NCBI RefSeq assembly: GCF_030506255.1
Contig: NZ_CP113431.1
Span: forward strand, 1,302,001 to 1,366,000
Direction of reading: 5' to 3'
Source of the DNA: Nocardioides sp. Arc9.136
GTDB lineage: Bacteria > Actinomycetota > Actinomycetes > Propionibacteriales > Nocardioidaceae
DNA: 64,000 bases
The translations under genes and the position numbers were made by a program. This document shows, piece after piece, positions 1 to 10,221 of the stretch. The notes below the pieces were generated by a model, which saw nothing but the letters and a program-made list of their open reading frames with translations, was not told where the DNA came from and did not search any database. The stretch's first letter is position 1; each line of letters opens with the position of its first letter.

Positions 1-2
1 AG

Positions 3-1427
3 AACATCGACACCGGTCAGTCCGCCTGGCTCCAGGCGGCGACGGTGCTCGACCAGGTGGCCAGCCGTCTGGAGACGCAGGGCGTGGACCAGGCCCGACA
101 GGGGATCGAGGGCCAGACCGGGCCCAAGGTCGTGGAGGCCTTCAACGCCTCGGCCCAGTCGCTGAGGCGCAAGTACGAGCAGCTGAACAAGGCGAGCGAG
201 GCCCTGCGCACGTCGGCCGACGCCATCCGGCGCGGCGAGACGGCGCTGGGCAAGATGCGCGGACTGGTCATGCCGCTCCCGCCGACCAGCTCGCCCGGAG
301 CGACGACCGACGCCGACGTCCAGGCGCAGAAGAGCTACCACACCGCGGTCGCGAAGTTCTGGGACGACTACGCCTGGAACGAGGCCGTCGCGACGGCCGC
401 GATCGCCGACATGGACACCACCTTCACCGGCTCGACCGCGACCATGAAGCAGATCCACGGCATCCCGGACCCGGTCCCGGAGCCGAAGGGCTACCAGGGC
501 GGTCCCGGCGGGGGCACCCCTCCGGGCAAGATGCCGACCGGCCAGACGCCGACCGACGACGACCATCCGAACGGCGACCAGGACGACGACAAGGGCAACG
601 ACGGCAACAACGGCGACAACGACGACGACTCGCCGGTCACCCCGCCGATCGACCCCCCGGTCGACCCGCCGGTCGTGATCGAGGAGCCCGGCCTGACGCC
701 TCCGATCGGCACGCCGCCGGTCGGGGTCCCCGGTACGCCGCTCGACCCCGGCCCCGGCCTGGGAACTCCGCAGGGCCCCGGCGCCGTCGGCACGAGCCCG
801 CTCGGCCCCGTGCCGGGCGCGGGCGCGTCCCCGGCGGGGTCGATCGGGGTCGGCGCGGGTGGAGCGATCGGCGGGATCGCCGGCGGAGCGGCCGCAGGAG
901 GCCTGCTGGCCGGCGGCCTGTCGCAGGGCGCCCTCGGTGGCATCCGTGGCGGCGTCGTGCCGGGCGCGAGCAGTGCGGGGGCCGGCGCGACGCGGCCCAT
1001 CGGCAGCTCGAGCCGGGCCGGCTCGGCCGGTGCCCTGGGCCGGAGCGGGACGGTCGGCAGCGCCGGCAGCCCGACCACCCGGCCCGGAGCCGCTGGCCGA
1101 GGCGCAGCCGGGCGTGGCACTGCCGGGCGTGGCGCCGGAGGTACCGGGGCCCGAGCCGGCGCCGGTGTCGCCGGGTCCGCGGGCGGTCGCGGAGCACCGG
1201 GCGGGCGCGGTGCGGCCGGTGGCCGTGGCGCCGCTGCCGGTGCCGGCACTCGCGGAGCAGCCGGCCGCGGAGCCGGTGCGGGCGGGGCCCGCGGCGCGGC
1301 CGCCGCAGGTGCGGCCGGCTCCAAGGGACGTGGCCGGGACGAGGAGAACGCCGTCGACCACGAGCACTACGAGGACGGCTGGGACTGGCTGGGCGAGGAC
1401 CAGGTCGCGCCCGAGGTCCTCGACTGA
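3..1427 (+). CDS. ESX/PPE-like protein with long Gly/Pro/Ala-rich tail (5' partial)
   Basis: The frame is open to the left window edge, so the true start lies outside; 474 residues are visible. Residues 1-155 are mostly helical and resemble a WXG100/PPE-type domain (an SAWLQAAT stretch near the start, then amphipathic helices). An acidic Asp/Asn stretch follows, then about 250 residues of low-complexity Pro, Gly, Ala and Arg. The C-terminus is a compact acidic tail ending EVLD, with a tryptophan pair (WDWLGED). Similar tails (W, acidic, then APxVLD or PPVID) occur on actinobacterial PPE-like proteins linked to type VII secretion. I infer an ESX-associated substrate or surface protein; no partner gene is visible. 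GTG at 45 could be an internal start but the reading frame continues upstream. Confidence 0.6.
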   Translation, partial: NIDTGQSAWLQAATVLDQVASRLETQGVDQARQGIEGQTGPKVVEAFNASAQSLRRKYEQLNKASEALRTSADAIRRGETALGKMRGLVMPLPPTSSPGATTDADVQAQKSYHTAVAKFWDDYAWNEAVATAAIADMDTTFTGSTATMKQIHGIPDPVPEPKGYQGGPGGGTPPGKMPTGQTPTDDDHPNGDQDDDKGNDGNNGDNDDDSPVTPPIDPPVDPPVVIEEPGLTPPIGTPPVGVPGTPLDPGPGLGTPQGPGAVGTSPLGPVPGAGASPAGSIGVGAGGAIGGIAGGAAAGGLLAGGLSQGALGGIRGGVVPGASSAGAGATRPIGSSSRAGSAGALGRSGTVGSAGSPTTRPGAAGRGAAGRGTAGRGAGGTGARAGAGVAGSAGGRGAPGGRGAAGGRGAAAGAGTRGAAGRGAGAGGARGAAAAGAAGSKGRGRDEENAVDHEHYEDGWDWLGEDQVAPEVLD

Positions 1428-1466
1428 GCCCAGCTCGTCGGGCCGGGCAGCGGCCCTGACGAGCGA

Positions 1467-1506
1467 CGGCCCGGCCCCGTGCGGTGATCCGCACGGGGCC
1501 GGGCCG
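1467..1506. terminator. Bidirectional hairpin terminator
   Basis: A perfect 18-bp stem (1467-1484 with 1489-1506) closed by a TGAT tetraloop lies between the convergent PPE-like gene and pepP. No long T tract follows, as is usual in high-GC actinobacteria. Confidence 0.8.
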
Positions 1507-1526
1507 TTCGTCGTGCAGGCGCCGGG

Positions 1527-2993
1527 TCAGCCCCGCGAAGGCACCCGCGCGGCCATCCAGCCCTCGATCTCATCGGCCGAGCGCGGCAGCGACCCGGAGA
1601 GGTTCTGCTGGCCGTCGGCGGTCACGAGGATGTCGTCCTCGATCCGGATCCCGACGCCGCGCAGCTCCTCCGGGACCAGGAGGTCGTCCTCCTGGAAGTA
1701 CAGCCCGGGCTCGACGGTGAGGACCATGCCCTCGGCGAGGGTCCCCTTGGCGTACGCCTCCGGCGCCGCCAGCCCGCAGTCGTGGACGTCCATGCCGAGC
1801 ATGTGGCTCGTGCCGTGGAGGGTCCAGCGGGCGTAGACCTTGTTGTCGGGGTCGAGCGCCTGCTCGGCCGGGACCGGCAGCAGCCCCATGTCGTCCAGCG
1901 CGTGGGCGAGGACCGTCATCGCGGCGTCGTGGGCGGCGGTGAAGGGCACGCCGGGACGGACGGCGTCGATGCCGGCCTGCTGGGCGGCCAGCACGACCTC
2001 GTACAGCTCGCGCTGCCGAGCGGTCCAGGTGCCGTCGACCGGCAGGGTCCGGGTGACGTCGGCGGTGTAGAGGTTGTGTCCCTCGACGCCCATGTCGAGC
2101 AGCACCAGCTCGCCCGGGGTGATCGCCCCGGAGTTCTCGATCCAGTGCAGCGTGGTGGCGTGCTTGCCGCCGGCGACGATCGAGTCGTAGCCGATGTCGT
2201 TGCCCATCGCCCGGGCCCGCCGGAAGAACGTGCCCTCGATCCAGCGCTCGCCGTACCGCAGGACGTTGTCCCACTCCCGCACCGAGTCCTCGAAGCCCAG
2301 CGTGGTGGCGTCGCAGGCGGCCTGCAGCTCGCCCACCTCCCACTCGTCCTTGACCAGGCGCAGCTCGGAGGCCACGCGCGCCAGGTCCTCGTCCAGCGAG
2401 GCGTCGCCCGGCAGCATCTGGTCGACGGCGGGGGAGGCCCCGCGCAGGACGCGGGTCTTGGTCGGGGCGGCCGCCGCGAGGTCGTCCTGCAGCCGGTCGA
2501 CGTGGCGCACCTCGATGCCGAGGGAGTCGGAGATCTCCCGCATGGACGGCCGGCGCCCGGCCCACAGCTCGCCGTACTGCCGGTCGCGGAAGAACTCGTC
2601 GGTCTCCCGCGAGGAGCGCGGGCGCGCGTAGAGCACCGAGCTGCCGTCGGCCTCGACGACCAGCACCGCGTCGCTGGTCTGGTTGCCGGAGAAGTAGGCG
2701 TGGGCGGTGTCCGCGCGGAACCGGTAGTCGGTGTCGTTGGCCCGCACCTTGTAGCCGCCGGCCGGCAGCACCAGGCGGTCGCCGGCGAAGGCAGCCGCGA
2801 GCCGCTCGCGCCGCTTGGCCGCCCACGGGGCGACGGGGTGCGCAGGCAGGTCGAGCTCGCGGTCGCCCCACCCGGTGCGCATGAAGGAGGAGTACGCCGC
2901 CGGGACGGCGGGGTCGTGGGACTCGGTCCGCGGCGTGGCCGCCGGGTCGTTCTTCGGCTGCGCGGGGACTTCCGGGGTGGCTTGCTCGCTCAT
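1527..2993 (-). CDS. pepP: Xaa-Pro aminopeptidase (M24 family)
   Basis: A 488-residue cytosolic metallopeptidase that removes an N-terminal residue preceding proline. An aminopeptidase P N-terminal domain (about residues 50-190) precedes the pita-bread M24 domain. The expected metal ligands are visible: two Asp in LDMGVEG...TADVTRT, His in GTSHMLGMDVHD, Glu in TVEPGLYF and Glu in RIEDDILVT. I chose the ATG at 2993 over a GTG at 3140: it begins MSEQATPEV and has TACAGT 6 nt upstream, fitting a leaderless transcript. The longer frame would overlap the divergent prsW gene. It is transcribed away from prsW and ends at the shared terminator at 1467-1506. Confidence 0.93.
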   Translation of the reverse strand: MSEQATPEVPAQPKNDPAATPRTESHDPAVPAAYSSFMRTGWGDRELDLPAHPVAPWAAKRRERLAAAFAGDRLVLPAGGYKVRANDTDYRFRADTAHAYFSGNQTSDAVLVVEADGSSVLYARPRSSRETDEFFRDRQYGELWAGRRPSMREISDSLGIEVRHVDRLQDDLAAAAPTKTRVLRGASPAVDQMLPGDASLDEDLARVASELRLVKDEWEVGELQAACDATTLGFEDSVREWDNVLRYGERWIEGTFFRRARAMGNDIGYDSIVAGGKHATTLHWIENSGAITPGELVLLDMGVEGHNLYTADVTRTLPVDGTWTARQRELYEVVLAAQQAGIDAVRPGVPFTAAHDAAMTVLAHALDDMGLLPVPAEQALDPDNKVYARWTLHGTSHMLGMDVHDCGLAAPEAYAKGTLAEGMVLTVEPGLYFQEDDLLVPEELRGVGIRIEDDILVTADGQQNLSGSLPRSADEIEGWMAARVPSRG

Positions 2994-2999
2994 CCGTCC

Positions 3000-3005
3000 A
3001 CTGTA
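3000..3005 (-). promoter_or_regulatory. -10 element of leaderless pepP
   Basis: On the minus strand TACAGT lies 6 nt before the pepP ATG at 2993, the spacing expected when transcription starts at the A of ATG. No clear -35 hexamer is visible. Confidence 0.5.
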
Positions 3006-3050
3006 GATCGGGCCGCCGACGGCGTGGCACCCCGCAGGTGGCGCCACCGA

Positions 3051-3056
3051 TAGGCT
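3051..3056 (+). promoter_or_regulatory. -10 element of leaderless prsW operon
   Basis: TAGGCT lies 7 nt before the GTG at 3064. Together with the pepP element at 3000-3005 it forms a compact divergent promoter. Confidence 0.5.
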
Positions 3057-3063
3057 TCGCCCC

Positions 3064-4185
3064 GTGTCGGCACCGCGGAGGGACAGCCTCGCCTTCACGG
3101 TCGTGGTGACCGTGCTGGTGGCGATCTGCGCCGCGCTCATGCTGCTGGTGATAGCGCTCTCGGGAGCGCCGCGGACCCTGCTGACCGCGACCGTCCTGGC
3201 CGCGCTGCCGGTCGGCCCGGTCGTCGCGTGCTACCTGTGGCTGGACCGGTACGAGCCGGAGCCGAAGCGGCTGCTTGCCAGCGGGCTGCTGTGGGGCGCC
3301 TTCGTGGCGACGGCCGCGGCCATCGTCGTCCAGGGCGTCGGTGGCTACGCGGTGGGCGTCTCGGAGGAGGCCAGCCTCGCCGTCGTCGCGCCGGTGACCG
3401 AGGAGGCCAGCAAGGGACTGTTCCTCCTGCTCCTGCTGTGGTGGCGCCGCGCCGAGCTCGACGGGATCCTGGACGGGCTGGTGTACGCCGGCATGGTCGG
3501 CGTCGGGTTCGCCTTCACCGAGAACATCCTCTACCTGGCGGCCGCCTACGACGGCACCGACGGGATGGGTCCGGGCGGCACCGACGCGGTCACGACGACG
3601 TTCGTCGTCCGCTGCCTCTTCAGCCCCTTCGCCCACCCGCTCTTCACGACCTTCACCGGCATCGGGGTGGGCATCGCGGTGGCCTCGCGCTCCCGAGCCG
3701 TGCGTGTCCTCGCGCCGCTGGGCGGGTACGTCCTGGCCGTGCTCGCCCACGGTCTCTGGAACGGCTCGACCGTCTACGGCCTGGGCAGCTTCGCCCTCGT
3801 CTACGTCGTGCTGATGGCGCCCGCCCTCGTCGGCGTCGCCTGCCTGGCGGTGTGGGCTCGGCGCAGTGAGCGCCGGATGCTCACCGCCGCCCTCACCGAC
3901 GCGGCCCGCCGCGGCCTGGTCCCCGCCACGGACATCGGGTGGGTCACCGACCTCGGTGCCCGCCGCCGCGCCCGCGTCCACGCCCGGGCGCTCGGCGGCG
4001 TCCCCGCCGAGCGGGCGATGCGCGACTACCAGCAGGCAGCCGTCGAGCTCGGGTTCCTCCACCACCGCTACCTGCGTGGTACGGCGCCGCCGGACTTCGC
4101 CGCGCGCGGTCACGAGTACGTCGCGAGGATAGGTGCCGTGCGCCCGTTCATCGCCTTCCCCGGACAGGTGGTACCCACCCGATGA
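3064..4185 (+). CDS. PrsW-family intramembrane metalloprotease
   Basis: A 373-residue polytopic membrane protein of the PrsW (M82) family. Founding members do site-1 cleavage of an anti-sigma factor; the substrate here is unknown. Family motifs are present: TEEASK at residues 112-117 (the EExxK motif), FAFTEN at 149-154, and histidines in AHPLFTT and AHGLWN within later membrane segments. About eight hydrophobic segments span residues 12-265, followed by a soluble basic tail of about 100 residues. The GTG at 3064 has a -10-like hexamer 7 nt upstream. The stop overlaps the ATG of the next gene (ATGA, 4182-4185), so protease and dynamin-like GTPase are translationally coupled, pointing to a role in membrane or envelope remodelling. 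Confidence 0.85.
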   Translation: MSAPRRDSLAFTVVVTVLVAICAALMLLVIALSGAPRTLLTATVLAALPVGPVVACYLWLDRYEPEPKRLLASGLLWGAFVATAAAIVVQGVGGYAVGVSEEASLAVVAPVTEEASKGLFLLLLLWWRRAELDGILDGLVYAGMVGVGFAFTENILYLAAAYDGTDGMGPGGTDAVTTTFVVRCLFSPFAHPLFTTFTGIGVGIAVASRSRAVRVLAPLGGYVLAVLAHGLWNGSTVYGLGSFALVYVVLMAPALVGVACLAVWARRSERRMLTAALTDAARRGLVPATDIGWVTDLGARRRARVHARALGGVPAERAMRDYQQAAVELGFLHHRYLRGTAPPDFAARGHEYVARIGAVRPFIAFPGQVVPTR

Positions 4186-5972
4186 GCCCGACCCAGCCGC
4201 AGGAGAACCCCGGACCGACCGGCGGGGACAGCCGGATGCTGACGGCGCTGGTGCAGCTGCGCAGCGCCCTCCAGGCGGCCGCGCTGCCGCTCGAGCTGCC
4301 CGGCGCGGAGGAGCAGCGCACCGCTCGCCAGGAGATGGTCGACCAGCTCGAGGACTACGTCATCCCACGGCTGATGACCATCGACGCGCCGCTGCTCACC
4401 GTCGTCGGCGGCTCCACCGGGGCCGGCAAGTCGACGCTGGTCAACAGCCTCGTCGGGACCCGCGTCACCACCCCCGGCGTGCTCCGGCCGACCACCCGGT
4501 CGCCCGTCCTCGTGCACCACCCCGACGACGCGGAGTGGTTCGGCCAGGACCGGCTGCTCCCGGACCTCGAGCGGGTGCAGCACTCCACCAACGACCCCGA
4601 CGCCCTCCAGCTCGTCGCCTCGCCGGCCGTCCCGCAGGGCCTGGCGATCCTCGACGCGCCCGACGTGGACTCCGTCGAGGAGCGCAACCGCCTCCTCGCC
4701 GCCCAGCTGCTGGCCGCCGCGGACCTGTGGCTGTTCGTCACCTCGGCCGCGCGCTACGCCGACCAGGTCCCGTGGGGGTTCCTCAAGCAGGCGGCCGAGC
4801 GGTCCACCGCCGTCGCGATCGTGCTCGACCGGACGCCCGACGAGGCGATCCAGACCGTCGCGACGCACCTGGCCCGCATGCTCGCGAGCCGCGGCCTCAA
4901 GGACTCGCCCCTGTTCACCGTCACCGAGGGCCAGGTCGACGCCGACGGGCTGCTGCCCCCGCACCACGTGGCCGACATCCGGGGCTGGCTGGAGTCGCTG
5001 GCCGCGGACGCCGACGCACGCGGTGCCGTGGTCAAGCAGACGCTCGAGGGCGCGATCCGCACGCTGACGAACCGCTCGTTCGGCGTCGCCGCCGCCGCCG
5101 ACGAGCAGGTGGAGGCCGCCCGCCGCCTGCGTGAGGACGCCGATCACGCGTACGACGCCGCGGCCGAGCAGATCCGCGCCGCCTGCGCGGACGGCACGCT
5201 GCTGCGGGGCGAGGTGCTGGCGCGGTGGCAGGAGTTCGTCGGCACCGGTGAGCTGCTCAAGTCGTTGGAGAACCGGGTCGGCTGGCTGCGCGACCGGGTG
5301 GTCAGCGCCGTCAAGGGCAAGCCGCAGCAGGCCGAGCGGGTGACGGTGGCCGTCGAGTCCGGGCTGGAGACCCTCGTCCTCGAGCACGCCGAGTCCGCCG
5401 CCGAGCGGGCCGAGGCGGCCTGGCAGCAGTACGCCGCGGGCCAGGCCCTGCTCGCGGGCGCCGACCAGGACCTCGGCCGCGCCTCGCGCGAGCTGCGCCG
5501 GCAGGTCGAGCGGGCCGTGCGCGAGTGGCAGCAGGACGTGCTCGAGATGGTCCGGGAGGAAGGCGCCGACAAGCGCACCACGGCCCGCTTCCTCGCCTAC
5601 GGCGTCAACGGGCTCTCGGTCGCACTCATGGTCGTGGTCTTCGCCAGCACCGGCGGCGCGCTCGTCGGGGCCGAGGTCGGCATCGCCGGCGGCAGCGCGG
5701 TCCTGGGCCAGAAGCTGCTCGAGGCGGTCTTCGGCGACCAGGCCGTGCGGTCGCTCGCCGAGCGGGCCCGCCGCGCGCTCGACGTACGCATCTCCGAGCT
5801 GCTGGAGGCCGAGCGAGCGCGGTACACCTCCGTCCTCGACGGCCTCGAGCTCTCCGCCGGTGCGCCCGAGCGGCTGCGGGCGGCGTCCCGCCGGGTCGAC
5901 GACCTGCGCTTCGCCGCGTCGCGGGGTGGGGCCGGGGACGGTGCGGACGACGGCGCCGGCTCGGGCTCCTGA
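4182..5972 (+). CDS. Dynamin-like GTPase, first of a tandem pair
   Basis: A 596-residue GTPase. The P-loop GGSTGAGKS is at residues 76-84, the G3-type DAPDVDS follows at about 163-169, and a candidate G4 (LDRTPDE) comes later. The middle is long, charged and helical. A hydrophobic stretch at about 467-515 could bind or span the membrane. The architecture (GTPase head, helical stalk, membrane patch, short helix) is that of bacterial dynamin-like proteins; Streptomyces DynA/DynB, also encoded by adjacent genes, stabilise FtsZ rings during sporulation septation. Its start overlaps the prsW stop, which excludes longer in-frame starts. It is followed after 57 nt by a second, shorter GTPase. The family is secure; the specific role is inferred. 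Confidence 0.82.
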   Translation: MSPTQPQENPGPTGGDSRMLTALVQLRSALQAAALPLELPGAEEQRTARQEMVDQLEDYVIPRLMTIDAPLLTVVGGSTGAGKSTLVNSLVGTRVTTPGVLRPTTRSPVLVHHPDDAEWFGQDRLLPDLERVQHSTNDPDALQLVASPAVPQGLAILDAPDVDSVEERNRLLAAQLLAAADLWLFVTSAARYADQVPWGFLKQAAERSTAVAIVLDRTPDEAIQTVATHLARMLASRGLKDSPLFTVTEGQVDADGLLPPHHVADIRGWLESLAADADARGAVVKQTLEGAIRTLTNRSFGVAAAADEQVEAARRLREDADHAYDAAAEQIRAACADGTLLRGEVLARWQEFVGTGELLKSLENRVGWLRDRVVSAVKGKPQQAERVTVAVESGLETLVLEHAESAAERAEAAWQQYAAGQALLAGADQDLGRASRELRRQVERAVREWQQDVLEMVREEGADKRTTARFLAYGVNGLSVALMVVVFASTGGALVGAEVGIAGGSAVLGQKLLEAVFGDQAVRSLAERARRALDVRISELLEAERARYTSVLDGLELSAGAPERLRAASRRVDDLRFAASRGGAGDGADDGAGSGS

Positions 5973-6029
5973 GCGCGGGACGCCTAGGGTGTGTCAGGAC
6001 CGATCGACCGAGCTGCTTGTAGGGAGACC

Positions 6030-7679
6030 ATGACGTCCTTGCTCGAGGGTGCCAAGAAGCTGGTCACCCGGGGTACCGACATCGGTGCCCGGATCGAGGG
6101 CCTCGACGCGGCCGTGCAGGCCGGCCGGGGACGTCTCGACGACCAGCTGCTCGACGACGCGCACGCCGTCGCCGAGCGTGCCGCGGGTCGCCTGCGCCTC
6201 TCCGCCGACCACACGGTGGTCGGCATCGCCGGCGCCACGGGCTCGGGCAAGTCCTCGACGTTCAACGCGCTCACGGGCCTCGAGCTCTCCGCCGTCGGCG
6301 TGCGCCGCCCGACGACCTCCTGGGCGACCGCCTGCGTGTGGGGTGCGGACGGTGCGGCCGAGCTGCTGGAGTGGCTGGGGATCCCGCCGCGCCACCAGAC
6401 CATGCGCGACTCCCTGCTCGACACCCGCCGCGAGGACGCGGCGATGGAGGGCGTGGTCCTGCTCGACCTGCCCGACCACGACTCCACCGAGGTCTCCCAC
6501 CACCTCGAGGTCGACCGGCTCGTCCAGCTCGCCGACCTCCTCGTGTGGGTCCTGGACCCGCAGAAGTACGCCGACGCGGCGATCCACGACCGGTACCTCG
6601 TGCCGCTGCAGACCCACGCGGACGTCATGGTCGTGGTCCTCAACCACATCGACACGGTGCCCGAGGAGCGGCGCCAGGCGATGGTCGACGACGTGCGCCG
6701 CCTGCTCGACGCCGACGGGCTGCCCGGCGTGCCGGTCATCCCGGTCAGCGCGCGCCACGGCATCGGGCTCGACGAGCTGCGCGCCGAGATCGGGGAGCGG
6801 GTCAAGGCCAAGAAGATGACCCGGACCCGGCTCGAGGCGGACCTGCGCGGCGCGGCCGAGCGGGTGCAGGAGGCCAGCGGCACCGCGAAGACCCGTGCCC
6901 TCCCCGAGTCCCGGGTGGCGGACCTGGAGTCCGCGCTCGCCGAGGCCGCCGGGGTGCCCACCGTCGTCGCCGCCGTGGAGCGCTCCACCCGCCTGCGCGC
7001 CGGGCGGGCGACCGGGTGGCCGGTCGTCTCCTGGCTCTCGGGCCTCAAGCCCGACCCGCTCAAGCGGCTGCACCTCGACCTCGGCTCGGCGGGCAAGGAG
7101 CTCACCGGGCAGGCCCGGTCCTCGATGCCGGTGGCCACGCCGGTCCAGCAGGCGCGGGTCGACACCGAGGTGCGCCGGCTGGCCGACGACGTCTCCGACG
7201 GCCTCGGCCGGCCGTGGGTGGAGTCCGTCCGCCGTGCGTCGACCGGCCGCCTCGGGGACCTGCACGACCGCCTGGACCTGGCCCTCTCGCAGACCGACCT
7301 GGGCGTCGCGAAGATGCCGGTGTGGGCCGGGCTGGTCCGCGTGCTCCAGTGGCTCCTCGTCCTGGCCGCCGCGGCCGGGCTGGTGTGGACGGTGCTCCTC
7401 GTCGTCTCGGGCACCCTCGGCGACGACTCCACGCCGAAGCTGGCCGGGATCGCGCTGCCGCTCGTGCTGCTCCTGGGCGGGGTGGCGCTGGGGCTCCTGC
7501 TGGCGCTCGTCTGCCGGTTCCTCGTCGCCGCGACGGCCCGCCGCCGGGCGGCGGTGGCCGACCGGCGGCTGCGCACGGCCGTGCACGACGTGGCCGAGGA
7601 GCTGGTCGTCCGGCCAGTCGAGGCGGAGCTGCAGGCCTACACCGTCGTGCGCAACGGCCTCGTCGCCGCCCTGAAGTAG
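6030..7679 (+). CDS. Dynamin-like/YfjP-type GTPase, second of a tandem pair
   Basis: A 549-residue GTPase with the P-loop GATGSGKSS at residues 68-76, G3 in LDLPDHDS and G4 in LNHIDT. Two strong membrane segments (about residues 431-458 and 472-503) separate the GTPase and helical region from a short C-terminal tail, so this is an integral membrane partner. The ATG at 6030 has AGGGAGA 3 nt upstream as ribosome binding site; a GTG at 5991 in the same frame lacks one. A TAGGGT at 5984-5989 could also give this gene its own promoter. Pairing a peripheral and an integral dynamin-like protein recalls the Streptomyces DynA/DynB system. Hetero-oligomerisation is inferred. Confidence 0.82.
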   Translation: MTSLLEGAKKLVTRGTDIGARIEGLDAAVQAGRGRLDDQLLDDAHAVAERAAGRLRLSADHTVVGIAGATGSGKSSTFNALTGLELSAVGVRRPTTSWATACVWGADGAAELLEWLGIPPRHQTMRDSLLDTRREDAAMEGVVLLDLPDHDSTEVSHHLEVDRLVQLADLLVWVLDPQKYADAAIHDRYLVPLQTHADVMVVVLNHIDTVPEERRQAMVDDVRRLLDADGLPGVPVIPVSARHGIGLDELRAEIGERVKAKKMTRTRLEADLRGAAERVQEASGTAKTRALPESRVADLESALAEAAGVPTVVAAVERSTRLRAGRATGWPVVSWLSGLKPDPLKRLHLDLGSAGKELTGQARSSMPVATPVQQARVDTEVRRLADDVSDGLGRPWVESVRRASTGRLGDLHDRLDLALSQTDLGVAKMPVWAGLVRVLQWLLVLAAAAGLVWTVLLVVSGTLGDDSTPKLAGIALPLVLLLGGVALGLLLALVCRFLVAATARRRAAVADRRLRTAVHDVAEELVVRPVEAELQAYTVVRNGLVAALK

Positions 7680-7849
7680 CGCCGCCGGGCCGCGGTGCCC
7701 ACCTGCTCTCCACACGGTGCCCTGGGGCCTCGTGCTCCCCAGGGCGGCGTCGACCGGCCCGGCGTGGTCGGCGCCCGCCCGCAGCCTCGTCCGTGTGACC
7801 GAGGAGGGCCGAGACGCGGCCCGCCCGGTGCGAGACGAGGAGAGACATC

Positions 7850-8311
7850 GTGAGCAACGAGACGACCGTGACGCTGCAGGGATGGGTCGGCGGGGACGTG
7901 GCCCTCCGCCAGGCCGGCGACGCCCAGGTGGCCAGCTTCCGCGTGGGCGCGACCCCGCGCCGGTTCTCCCGCAGGACGGGGGAGTGGGGCGACGGCGAGA
8001 CGCAGTGGTACACCGTCAACGCCTGGCGGGCGCTGGGGGAGAACGTGGCCGCGTCGGTGCGCCGCGGTGACCCGGTCGTCGTGCACGGCCGCCTCAACGT
8101 CAGCACCTGGGTCAGCACGGCGGGCGTGGAGGTCACCTCCTTCGAGGTCGAGGCGACCTTCGTGGGCCACGACCTGGCCCGCGGCACCAGCGCCTTCACC
8201 AGGACACAGCGTCCCCAGAGGCCCGAGGGGCAGGGACCCGCGCCCGCGGTCTCGACCGAGGGCGCCGCTGCGGAGGGTGCCACGCCGACGGCCGAGACGG
8301 TGGCCGCCTGA
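7850..8311 (+). CDS. Single-stranded DNA-binding protein paralogue
   Basis: A 153-residue protein whose first 110 residues form a typical SSB OB-fold: an early TLQGWVG strand, FRVGATPR, a TQWYTVNAWRALGEN segment, and DPVVVHGRLN. The C-terminus is Ala/Pro/Glu-rich and lacks the acidic DDDIPF-type tip by which housekeeping SSBs recruit partners. It is therefore probably a secondary SSB (like the SsbB type in Streptomyces) rather than the replication SSB, which normally lies between rpsF and rpsR. GTG start at 7850. It follows the GTPase pair by 170 nt and ends at a strong hairpin. Confidence 0.85.
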   Translation: MSNETTVTLQGWVGGDVALRQAGDAQVASFRVGATPRRFSRRTGEWGDGETQWYTVNAWRALGENVAASVRRGDPVVVHGRLNVSTWVSTAGVEVTSFEVEATFVGHDLARGTSAFTRTQRPQRPEGQGPAPAVSTEGAAAEGATPTAETVAA

Positions 8312-8322
8312 GCGCCGGGACG

Positions 8323-8350
8323 CGGGGCGGCCTCCGGCGGGGCCGCCCCG
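8323..8350 (+). terminator. Hairpin terminator after ssb paralogue
   Basis: A 10-bp GC stem (8323-8332 with 8341-8350) with an 8-nt loop starts 11 nt after the ssb stop. Confidence 0.65.
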
Positions 8351-8399
8351 TTCACCCCGGACGGGCGTTCGGCGGCGATCCCAACTACGCTCGCTGACC

Positions 8400-10082
<1,683 letters not shown>

Positions 10083-10089
10083 CGGCGAC

Positions 10090-10111
10090 CGCCGGGCCTG
10101 CGGGCCCGGCG
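10090..10111 (+). terminator. Hairpin terminator after ettA
   Basis: A 9-bp stem (10090-10098 with 10103-10111) closed by TGCG, 8 nt after the ettA stop codon. Confidence 0.65.
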
Positions 10112-10135
10112 CGTCCGGCGGGTCGCCCAGACCAC

Positions 10136-10168
10136 ACCACGGGACTCATAACCACCGGGTCCCGTGGT
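10136..10168. repeat. 10-bp inverted repeat upstream of secreted hydrolase
   Basis: ACCACGGGAC (10136-10145) and its exact complement (10159-10168) flank a 13-nt AT-richer spacer, TCATAACCACCGG. It lies 54 nt before the hydrolase start and could be an operator, or an alternative terminator for ettA. Confidence 0.5.
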
Positions 10169-10221
10169 CGTTGGCACCCACGACAGGCCGTCGTCCGGCG
10201 GCCGTCCTGGGGGGAGGACCC

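Noticed and set aside
1570..4113. An 847-residue minus-strand open frame
   Set aside because: It overlaps pepP in another frame and lies antisense to prsW; composition is Arg/Gly/Ala-rich with no motif.
10140..10170. tRNA-Met gene suggested by ACTCATAACC
   Set aside because: No acceptor, D or T arms can be paired around it; only a simple inverted repeat remains.
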